From: Hypholoma sublateritium FD-334 SS-4
Taxonomy: Eukaryota > Basidiomycota > Agaricomycetes > Agaricales > Strophariaceae
Length of the DNA stretch: 64,000 nucleotides
Direction of reading: 5' to 3'
Assembly: GCA_000827495.1 (NCBI GenBank)
Contig: KN817571.1
Span: 1-64,000, forward strand
Positions 24,880 through 33,691 of this stretch are shown one piece after another. Both the position numbers and the translations under genes were made by a program. The notes below the pieces were generated by a model. It worked only from the letters and a program-made list of their open reading frames with translations, was not told where the DNA came from and ran no database searches. Each line of letters begins with the position of its first letter. Within the stretch, counting starts at the first letter, position 1.

Positions 24880-25425
24880 AGCGGGAGGAATGGTACAGCG
24901 GAGCGAAACAATGCGCGAGTAGCCGATATGTGCGCCGTGTTCTTGGCGGGCGCTAAATCGTGATGGCTTGGCGACGGCGGGTATGAGCGCAGTCGTTGGG
25001 GACGCATGCGTGCGACGGCTGGATCATGGAGCGCAATGGTGGGTGAGGGCAAACGGGTGTTTGAATGCGTGGAGCGTGGATGGGTCGTATAAACGGAGAG
25101 GGTAAAGGGACGTGCGCGGCGCTGGGGAGAGAGGTCGAATGGCAAGTGGTGGGTAACCGTGAGCGTTTACATAATGTCGGAGCAGCGAATCGTCGTCGTC
25201 GATGAAGAGATATACGGGAGGGAGGAATGGTACAGCAGGCGAAACAATGCGCGGGTGGCCATATGTGCGTCGTGTTCTTGGCGGGCGCTTAATCGTGATG
25301 GCTTGGCGACGGCGGGTACGAGCGCAGTCGTCGGGGACGCATACGTGCGGCTGCTGGATCATGGTGCGCAATTGTGGGTGATGGCGAACGGGGTGTGTAA
25401 ATGCGTGTGGCGTAGATAGTTTGTG
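24880..25425. repeat. Internal imperfect tandem duplication, pair 1
   Basis: The stretch at about 24885-25085 recurs at about 25208-25418 with scattered changes. Shared anchors are GGAGGAATGGTACAGC, GTGTTCTTGGCGGGCGCT and ATCGTGATGGCTTGGCGACG. The pair is part of the interior of the LTR element and does not keep a common reading frame. Confidence 0.7.
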
Positions 25426-25959
25426 TGAATTGAATGGAAAGAAGGGCGCGGTGTGGAAAATGGAGGAAATTGGATGGCAAGCATCTACGGAATGTCGCAG
25501 CAGCGAATCGTGGTTGTGACTTGTTGATGTTGGTCAGCGAAGTGAAAAGTCAACGATTGGATGGCGGCGCCGTGAACATGTACGATTGAACTGGACAGAG
25601 GATATCCTGTGGCTGGAAGCGGCGCGTGACGGCGGACATGAGCAAGATATGGAGAGCGCCGATCATGGTGGCGACGTTAACTTCCGTGCATGACTTCGTT
25701 CGCTTGACACGACGCGTGGCGCAGTTGAACGTAGGCGTGTCGGTGTTGTATCCGCAAGATGGGGTTTGGATGTAAAATGGAGATTTGGGAGCAAGGGATG
25801 CGGCGCAGCGGCGAAGGGTGTGGCGTATTGGTGAGACAAGAAGCGTCGGGGAATCGTGGAATGGGGTGTAGCGGAGATGATTTGAGGTGTCGATGAGGAA
25901 CAGCGCAGCGCAAGCGGCGGATGATAAGGGGAACGCTGGGAAACGAGAGATTTTTGATG

Positions 25960-26350
25960 AGAGTCGGCGGTGGATGTGGAGGATGTCAACAGTGGCGGCG
26001 GGCCGGCGGCTGACGGATGAGACGGCGTGATTTGTCGCGCAGCTTGAAAGCGTCCTTTTGCGGTGGCGAGAACAAGAGTGAGTCGGAGGTGATAGTTTTC
26101 GTGAAATAGACATGAGATTCGTGGCGAGTGGGGATGACTGGGAATGAAGAGAAGAGGTCGGCGGTGGATGTGGAACAAATGTGGAAAAATGTCAACGGTA
26201 GTGGCGGACCGGCGGCTGATGGATGAGACGGCGTGGTTTGTTTCGCAGCCTAAGACAAGCCTAAGAAAGCCTTTTGCAGCAGCGGGAACAAGAGTGAGTC
26301 GGAAGATATGGTGTTCGTGAAATAGACGTAAACTTCGTGACGAGTGGGGA
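25960..26350. repeat. Internal imperfect tandem duplication, pair 2
   Basis: Two units of roughly 190 bp, starting near 25963 and 26158, share GTCGGCGGTGGATGTGGA, GACCGGCGGCTGATGGATGA-type sequence, GAACAAGAGTGAGTCGGA and CGTGAAATAGAC. Read on the minus strand they give a duplicated Arg/Ser-rich peptide, but the lack of any domain suggests that the DNA or RNA, not a protein, is repeated. Confidence 0.7.
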
Positions 26351-26531
26351 TGCCCATCTCCTTCAACGCGTGAGAAGGAGCGTACGTGCGTGAGATCCTC
26401 CAGAAAAAACAAACAAATAACCCCTCGCGGTGGGCTCCAGTTGTAGTGACGGTTACTCCTGTGACAAAGGAGAAATGGTCGGGGTGCGAGAGTGTCCTGT
26501 GCGTGCATCAGGACGGGGTCAGTGGTTGAAG

Positions 26532-26618
26532 NNNNNNNNNNNNNNNNNNNNNNNNNNNNNNNNNNNNNNNNNNNNNNNNNNNNNNNNNNNNNNNNNNNNN
26601 NNNNNNNNNNNNNNNNNN
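26532..26618. other. Assembly gap (87 N)
   Basis: A run of 87 N. The 95 bp left of it (26437-26531) are the same as the first 95 bp right of it (26619-26713). This is what two overlapping contig ends look like when a scaffolder places a gap instead of merging them. If so, the true locus is 182 bp shorter and the apparent partial third LTR does not exist. Confidence 0.85.
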
Positions 26619-26623
26619 CCAGT

Positions 26624-27250
26624 TGTAGTGACGGTTACTCCTGTGACAAAGGAGAAATGGTCGGGGTGCGAGAGTGTCCTGTGCGTGCATCAGGACGGGG
26701 TCAGTGGTTGAAGAAGGTGGAGGCGCGCGGTTTAGCGGGCGCGAGCGATGCGAGCGATGCGAGCGTGCGAGCGTAACGTGCGGGAACTTCGATATGACTT
26801 CAGCGTGGCGATACGATACGATACGGAGACGATACGGGAATGAGAACGAGCCTTCAAGCCTCGAGACAAGAAGGGGACTACCAGAGTGAGCATTTCGAGT
26901 AAATACATGAACTTTAAATACTGTAAATAATTCTACTGGGCGCCAAGCTACGGAAATCGAGTCATGTCCTGGAAATGCTACGGAGCGTACCTATTCATAT
27001 GGCTACTGAATGGGATGCGGAAGGGAATCGACCAAGCGAACGGGGCCGAGGACGTGCGGAACTAGGAAATGGTGAAGGCGTGATGCCGGGCGTGCCGGCG
27101 GGCGCCTAAACGCTCGTGCGATCGTGCGCAGCGTGTTTGTGCGGCTAGCAATCGCGTTCGGTGTCGGCGAGTGCGAAGCGTCGGCGTTCGTCGGGCGCGC
27201 GTGCGTCTTGAAGGAGGCGTTCCGCGCGTAAGCGGAATGCACTCCTTACA
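26624..27250. repeat. Right long terminal repeat (627 bp)
   Basis: Same sequence as the left LTR, ending TTACA followed by the host sequence CAGTCAACTCC. A truncated copy (26442-26531) lies on the other side of the gap and is probably the same molecule assembled twice. Confidence 0.7.
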
Positions 27251-28036
27251 CAGTCAACTCCACATTTAAGCTTTTATGATTCAAGTTGAACGCATCGCTG
27301 CAGTCTATGCATATCCTGGATGGTGGCGAGCCCTAGGTCGCGGTGTTTCTAGGCCTAGTAATCGACATCTACTCGCTCTATCGCGTCTCCAAGCTACGAA
27401 TGCTACCTCAACCTTCTCACATAACTCTAGACCATCTGGTGACGAACTCTTCCTTGTCGTATGGTATGTCAGCACACGAGTACAGTGCTGCGGTCACCAT
27501 AATGGAGCCGAACATGCTCTTTCCACGCGAATTCTGCATACAGCTGGTACCGAAAGAGTACAAGAATGTTGATAACCTTCATAGCCATTCTGATAAAGTA
27601 CAGGCTTGACTTGAAGGAAACAATGCTGTCATCCACCTGGTATGCATTAAGTTCTTCTGGGGAGAAACAACTGGTATACTACTTTATCGTCTTATGGCAC
27701 TCGTTTATCTATTTATAGAACTCTAAGTCCTGCAAGAGATATTTTTGGATGGAAAAGGTACTGATACATACGTCCAAATATAACGCAATGTGCATTGCGC
27801 GGCTTGTAGACATTCGTGTTTACTGTAATGGCCTGACATATATCGCGTGCCCCGGTGATTAATTCTCTTACGGAGGGAATGGCCGACACGTATTAATTAT
27901 GCCCTGTAAACGGCCGGCATACATATTTTGGAACTGCAACACGAAGATTTCATCTAGATCCAGATATAAGTTACTGTTAAGTAGGGATTAATATCTACCT
28001 GTTTATAATAAAAGAGGTGAAGACATGGTGACAGTG
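27251..28036. other. Intergenic, possible membrane-protein relic
   Basis: Nothing intact is seen. The piece at 27340-27400 on the plus strand encodes VFLGLVIDIYSLYRVSKLRM, a hydrophobic stretch that could be left from an orphan membrane gene like the one at 28037-29324, but neither flank supports a gene. The rest is AT-rich. Confidence 0.4.
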
Positions 28037-29324
28037 TTAGGCATTTTCTGATAAATGAGACGATCCGAGACGACTGCCGCGTGCCTGAAATATGGATATG
28101 ATAGCCTGGGATCCATGTGTGACTGACGGTTGGTTTTGGAACTCAAGGTCAGATATTCGTGCGCTGCTGAAGGCTTCGACTGGGCGGGCGGAGGCGAGTA
28201 CGACTCGTGCGACCATGATTGTCGGCGCCGCACTCTACTCATCTTATCAGTATAAATTCCAAATCAGCGGACAAAGAACGCACCGCAGTAAACGAAAATA
28301 TTAGTGACACATACCCCACGAGAGGGTATATGCGCAGGAGGTACACCTCGTCGCTCGGCGTCGGAATGACGACCGTGATCGCGTATATCAGCGACAGTAA
28401 GGCATACACGGCGGCAGATTGGATGACCATGTCACCTATATCGCTGAATTTTCTGCTTCGCTTGGTAGGATTTGTGATACTACTGCTCTTGGCAACCGAA
28501 TAGATGCGGTAGATAATAAGGATGGTGGTGAGGAGGGTTGATGCGAGTGTCATGAAGAGAGCTGCACAGAGCAGATTATTGTGCAGTATTGCAGAGTTTT
28601 TGGCAAAAAATAGTTTTGGGACAAAGACAATAAGGATGAGGTAGAAGTATAGTCCTATCCGAAGAGACTATTAGTATATGTGCCACGAAAGTGTGCTCTT
28701 TATCTCACCAATTTCCGCTACAAGGAATATTGATGATGCTAATATTGCACGGACTGATTTACCCCATACGTTGTAACAGCGCCAAATCTACAACACCGTG
28801 AGTGACATCTAGTAAGTATGTATATAAACCCAGCTTACGAGCAACCCGTCTGCAAGAGCAGAAAATAAAAGACTGCATATATTGTTGAAGGGGATAGTCC
28901 AGGATGGGTCGGCATTGTAAATGTCTAGTCGCGTGTCACCATTTTCAATGAAGCAGTAGTTGAGTGAAAACCACTGAGCTGCCATTTGCGCAGCGAAGAC
29001 AAGGTATAGCAGAGTAATCGACGCAAGAACAATGCGGCTTTGCGAGGTTTTGCTGGTCACTGCGCCCATAAATCGGTGAATTGTGACAGTAGCTATACAT
29101 CCTTGTGTGCTTACAATAAATGTACAGAGTTCCGAAGTAAACCATTGTATCGACGCCTAAGTGGCAGAAGCAGCAGCACCGTATATCATTTCACACAAAC
29201 ACTGAAGAGCTATGTATCACAACGCACCTAAGAGTAACTGGCCTAGTATCTCTGAATTGAGGTCAGTGCTAAGCACTACTTTCTGAATATATACCCGTGG
29301 GCCCTCTATCGTTGAGTTGGACAT
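28037..29324 (-). CDS. Basidiomycete orphan multi-pass membrane protein
   Basis: Exons can be followed from ATG at 29324 (MSNSTIEGPRVYIQK) through LLLG|VDTMVYFGTLYIY, RIVLASITLLYLVFAAQMAA, SLLFSALADGLL|W-RCYNVWGKSVRAILASS, MTLASTLLTTILIIYRIYSV and YPLVG|AAPTIMVARVVLASARP to TAA at 28037-28039. The last intron is 28233-28314 (GTATGT..TAGAG). The pattern of a DGLLxWRCY loop, an LLTTxLIxYRI helix and an APTxxVARV helix is typical of a large family of seven-helix proteins in agaricomycetes. The family's function is not known, so none is assigned. All joints use ordinary short introns, and nothing looks broken. Confidence 0.65.
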
Positions 29325-30239
29325 GATGCAGATGTGGGATGAGGATCAGCTTCAAGTTTCGCGCTGACATAAAGTACAACTTTTATAGTGGAGCGAGTAG
29401 AGGAAACGCTAGAATGTATAATGTGTCTAGCAGCCAATCACAGAGTTGTCTTTGTTAAAGTTTTCCCGACATCGGAGACAATTTTTTTCAGCGCTTCATT
29501 AGCGCCATCTGTTTGAGCAACTCCAAGTCGATCTAACTATTTGCAAATGTGCCGCTGATCTACTTCAACGAGTACATAAGTTGTTTGAGAGACGAACAGA
29601 CTAGTGTACTGACACAACTTGAAATTTGAACTGAAACGAGAAGAAGCCAGATTTAAATACTATGTCGTCTATTCATATCATTGGTGCAGCCTTCCGGAAA
29701 ACGAGGAAGTTCTTCGAATAGACTCCATCATAAACAATAACTTTGGTGATCTCCTAGATTTATTGGTTCGTTAAATAGCTTTCTCTGGTACTTTGGACTG
29801 AGGTATCCAGTAGTTGTCGAGGGTATCTGGAGGCTGGATAGTGAGCGCTAGTGAGTGGCCGAACCTGGCTGAATTGAACCTGTGCTTGTTTCTATAAATA
29901 GCCGAACGCCACCTGCACAGGTCAGCGCTGCTCTCTGACCGCCTTCTGTGGTTGTAAAGGTTTCAGAACATAATACAATCATGGCGCAAAAAGTTAAACA
30001 GACAATTGAATGCATACTAAGTGGCCGAACACGGCAGAGAGGTGGATTTATAGTATAAGCTTGAGTAAGTATGTGTCGATTTGTTTCGTATAATTCATTT
30101 CAATGAAAATAGCCTGTTTTCACAATTAAGCGCCCGAGAACCGGCATCAATCGAAACCAAGAGGTAACAAGCATATTTTTTCGTGCTGCAACTGTGGATA
30201 AATAACGATTCGGTTTCAAAAAGTGATCTCTACTCACCC
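29325..30239. other. Intergenic, nothing recognised
   Basis: About 900 bp of AT-rich sequence without credible frames. Short phrases such as AGTGGCCGAAC recur two or three times (29856, 30021) but no ordered repeat was found. I looked on the minus strand for exons continuing the SHD-only gene and saw none. Confidence 0.5.
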
Positions 30240-30748
30240 TCACACCTCCTCAACCCCTGGGTACCGCCTCGCCAGCTCAAAATGCACATCGCTCAGGAGG
30301 TCCATGAAGCGCTGCACGGAAAGCGTCGCCAGTCGCTGGCGCGCCATATTCCGCCGTGGATGAATATCGTCTCTGATAGGCAGCGACGTCGGTATGTCGA
30401 TGGGGAGGTGCGCGAGCGCTTTCCGCTCCCCGACCCGCGTTCGCCGGAGCAGCTCCTCGTAGCAGTCCGTCGAGAGTTCGTGGAATTGGGAGGTAGTTAG
30501 CCGGATTAAGCTGCATCGCGCGCCCGCGCGGTAGTCCGCCTCTGAAGTGGCTTCTATGGTGTCCACAGCAAGTGGGACCGTCAGCTATCCGATTAGTAGT
30601 AATCTTGGACCTTGAGACACATACTGCGGGCCAAATAGAACACTAGATATTGGTGAAGCTCGCGGTAATGCAGCCTGGAGCTTTGATAGAAGTCAACTGG
30701 GCCCTCACGAAGGTCGTAAGCTTTGCTGGGAGATTCTAACATGCTCAT
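30240..30748 (-). CDS. SHD-only Spa2-like short protein
   Basis: Exon 1 (from ATG 30748) encodes VDFYQSSRLHYRELHQYLVF, the counterpart of the segment ahead of the SHD in the two Spa2-like genes. An intron of about 70 nt (GTATGT..CCATAG) leads to exon 2, with SHD repeat 1 (LIRLTTSQFHELSTDCYEEL) and repeat 2 (FMDLLSDVHFELARRYPGVE). The frame ends GAG GTG TGA, exactly where both longer paralogues have a splice donor after KEE/KHE. The product is about 130 residues with no linker, coil or C-terminal domain. An SHD can bind partners (MAPKK-type proteins in yeast Spa2), so a free SHD could compete with the scaffold; that is inference. It could instead be a decaying partial copy. Confidence 0.6.
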
Positions 30749-31098
30749 AGTGATGTAGAAGGGGGGAAAGAGGGAGAGCTCATGCTCGTCCGATGACAAA
30801 AGCTTCATCAAAACAAGTGGCATGGGAATGATGAATCCATCCACTGTAGCGACATGATATTTATCTCGTGGTGCAGGGTAAGAATGGCAGTCGGTGGGTA
30901 TCCTTTGATTGTGGACGGCGTCTAGAGGTCGGTGAAAGGTGAAAGGTGTTTGGTGATATAAGTGATGAGGTCGAGGCGGTGATATCTGAGCGGACGGGCC
31001 AAGCCGAGTCCAATAATAAATTATCAATCACTACTGAAAACATTAGCTAGTACTGTCAAGCATGTCCCGCGCGTGCCTATCGTTTGGGCGGTGGTAAG
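30749..31098. other. Spacer between SHD-only gene and KAR gene
   Basis: A 350-bp spacer between two same-strand genes. It holds the promoter of the SHD-only gene. Minus-strand frames through it have no domain. Confidence 0.5.
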
Positions 31099-32448
31099 CT
31101 ATTGCTTTTTTGCGTCCCTGGCAATTTTATTCAATGCGCGTTTGCGGATATCCTTGTGCAGGCCGTGGGTGTAGCTAATGAACAAGCTCGGCGAGTTCAC
31201 GAGGGTCATCGCATAGTCGAGGAGGGCGTGCGACCAGTAGGGTGTGCTGGTGTCCGGGCGGCCGCTGAATGCAGCACCGCAGGCAAGGCCAATTTTACTG
31301 AGTACAGAGCGGACGAAGGCGTCGGGTTTGGGGATGAGCAGTGACGATTTGCGGATTTTGGAAAGCTTGGAGACCTAGAACAAGAAAGGGAGTGTGAACA
31401 AGGCAGTACAAGTGATAATAAAGTATTATCACGCACAACAAAGTATGTGTTGACGTGTTCCACGGTGATATTATCCTTGGCAACCTCTTCCGCCAAAGCG
31501 CTCGTGAATGTAGCGAGGAAGGCTTTGGTGCCGGAGTAGGTAGCAAGCATCGGCGAAGGGACTGCTCCAGCGAACGAACCAATGTTCAGGATTAAACCAC
31601 GCTTGCTGTCACAGAATGAATGGTATGATCATGTAGCTTTCGGATGATGCTTACTGCTCAACCATGCCAGGAAGAATTGCATACGTGACCCGCAGGGTTG
31701 CATTCACATTGATGGCAACGATATCCTTTATCTCATCTTTAGGAGTGTCGATAAGGTATGCTGGCATGTTATGCGACTTCCCGACGTTGTTCACTTGAAA
31801 AATGCCCCTCCTGTTAAGGACAGATCGAACGGAGATATTCATGTTGCTCACCCAAGACTCCGACATCACGACCTTCCACAACGGCAGTAAACGCGTCGTA
31901 CGCGGAATCATCTGCCTTGGTGAGGTCAATGGAATGAGACTCTACCGAAACTTGATATTTCACGACTATATCACGTATATCGTCAACATAAACCGCGTCG
32001 CCCAGGCACGGGGACATACCTATTTCGCTGGCAGTTTGGGCAAGTAGCTCTTTATTGCGCGCAACGAGAAGGATATTGAAGCCGGCTTTGGCGAGTTGGA
32101 CAGCGAATTCCTTCCCAATTCCATCCGTAGCGCCAGTGACCACCGCCCACGCTCCCTTCTTAGCGCCATATTGCTTCAACTGTCGCCCATACGTCATTAT
32201 CAGCAACCTTGCAGCGAAAGCCAGCGTGTGTCACTTACGTTTGTCCCGGGAAGAATGAAGGTTTGCGCAAGTACCGAGACGGTCTGGTAGACAACCCGTG
32301 CTGCACTGATAGTGCCTAGGGCAAGGAGGACGGTTGCAACATACGGCTGGTCGTTAACTAATAAAAATCAGTTTGCTTATAGGGGAGAAAGACGTAGTAT
32401 AAACCTACAGAGTGACGACGCGAACGCGATTACCTGAGACGCGGACAT
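31099..32448 (-). CDS. IFA38: Very-long-chain 3-ketoacyl-CoA reductase (SDR, 17beta-HSD12 type)
   Basis: By family it is an endoplasmic reticulum NADPH-dependent reductase that performs the second step of very-long-chain fatty acid elongation. ATG at 32448 opens [13 protein letters not shown], followed by an intron and the hydrophobic segment [20 protein letters not shown]. The Rossmann motif [13 protein letters not shown] is at about 32085-32125 and NNVG follows an intron joining GVL to VNNVG. The catalytic YxxxK appears as TYSGTKAF near 31520 with the upstream Ser in LNIGSFAG. The C-terminus is basic, ending [12 protein letters not shown], as for ER retention in this family. Five introns are seen. 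Its promoter faces that of the decarboxylase gene, with a TIR element between them. Confidence 0.85.
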
Positions 32449-33691
32449 TTTGGGGTACGGATGTGGCGAGTGTCCTGCCGCTGACTTCCAGTGTCAGATA
32501 CGAAGCGCCAAGAGTCCATGGATGGATTTTTATTTCAGGTTTCGAATCCCACACTGGCCATATTTTCATTTCATTTTCATCAAAGATCTCCTTCTAATAC
32601 CCAACTGTATAGATACTTTGGTATAGATAGATATTTAGATTGAGATTATACTGCAGTACATAGGCTTGTTTCGTTGGTTTCTACCAGGTTTCTATACGTC
32701 GTAAGAGAGAATTCCATGATATTCGATTGTCACGTGACCTGCGTGCGCGCGCGCGCGTACGGAGCGCTCGCCGCTGGACATCGAACGAACGCTTTTGCTA
32801 TGCGCATATTCGATGACTGGATGTAAATAACGTTGTGTATTTACTCTCACACTTCTTGACTGTCAACATAAATAATTNATAAAAAAAATTAACAACAAAT
32901 CAAGTTGAGATCAAGCTTGAGTAAAACTTGAATAAATTTCATTCGACTTTCGATGCGGTACTTAATCCATTCTGATTTTTTTTTTCAATGTACTAGAGAA
33001 TTTTTTGGCTTACCATTTGATTTCCTCAAATATTTGCAGACCACTAAAAAATTGACACTGTACTAAGTACTTCCAAATCCATGGAGGGAAAGTCAAGAAA
33101 GAGTCAACTTTCAAGTCACCCAGCTTCTGAGGGCGGAGGTAAGATTTCACCCAGTCTCCTTGCTTGTGAATATTGGTATACTTTGGGTATACTCAACACA
33201 ACACTGTTAATCTGGCTACTTATTAGTAGTACTTACCAACCATAGTTGCATAAAATACTTAGTATGCCACTGTCCACTGGCCTGCATTCATCGAGAGTCT
33301 GTATCCTAATTATGGCTGAAATTTGATATTTTTAAGCCAGATATGAGGTTATGAGGCCGTCAACAAGGAGAAGTTTGTCATTATCGAGTTTGTAGCAAGG
33401 TGTATCATTCACGACAATCTTGCACCGTGGTTAAATAACGACCTGATCAGGATTCGAAACCTGAAATAAAAAATCCATCCATGGACTCTTGGCGCTTCGT
33501 AGTCAAGAGGGGTGGGAAGTGACGTGCTCGGAAGGATGTGCTCGGAGGCCTGAGAAAAACACGTGTGCTTCGCAGCGACTCGGCGCGTCTCACTTTGCGA
33601 CTGGCTGCGTCGTGCGAGGCCGAAGGACCGACGCGGATTATGGCTGGACCGGAATCTTCTTCGTCTTATTCACCGTACGACTCAAGCTCAG
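32449..33691. promoter_or_regulatory. Divergent promoter region shared by KAR and decarboxylase genes
   Basis: KAR begins leftward at 32448 and the decarboxylase rightward at 33692. Of the 1,243 bp between them, about 1,000 are the TIR element, leaving only about 50 bp ahead of KAR and about 190 bp ahead of the decarboxylase as original sequence. No specific binding site was identified. Confidence 0.5.
32501..33499. mobile_element. ~1 kb TIR element with TA target duplication, no coding capacity
   Basis: Near-perfect terminal inverted repeats of about 50 bp (left 32501-32549, right 33450-33499) start CGAAGCGCCAAGAGTCCATG and differ only by one A in an A-run. Both ends are bounded by TA, the target duplication expected for Tc1/mariner-like elements. 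The 900-bp interior is AT-rich with no transposase frame, so this would be a non-autonomous (MITE-like) copy. It carries one isolated N at 32878, as expected for a repeat with several genomic copies. The TIR includes GGTTTCGAATCC, which resembles a tRNA T-arm, but no tRNA fold surrounds it. Confidence 0.75.

Larger units (their letters stand above)
23470..27250. mobile_element. Non-coding LTR-flanked element (LARD-like)
   Basis: Two direct repeats of 627 bp that look identical wherever I compared them (23470-24096 and 26624-27250) begin with TG and end with CA, as retrotransposon LTRs do. They enclose about 2.3 kb with no gag, protease, RT, RNaseH or integrase signature in any frame. CAGT lies before the left TG and after the right CA, a possible 4-bp target duplication; this is weak because CCAGT also precedes the right repeat. 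The interior carries imperfect tandem duplications. Large retrotransposon derivatives (LARDs) with this design depend on enzymes of autonomous relatives. LTR identity implies recent insertion, or an assembly effect, because a gap lies just left of the right repeat. The insertion is immediately upstream of the Spa2-like gene. Confidence 0.65.

Noticed and set aside
25663..26508. 281-residue minus-strand frame in the LTR element, Arg/His/Ser-rich with internal repeats
   Set aside because: The repeat is a DNA-level duplication, there is no gag- or pol-like motif, and the frame ends in the LTR.
32527..32560. tRNA gene suggested by GGTTTCGAATCCCAC
   Set aside because: No acceptor stem, D-arm or anticodon arm can be built around it, and the same motif occurs in inverted orientation at 33450 as part of the TIR.
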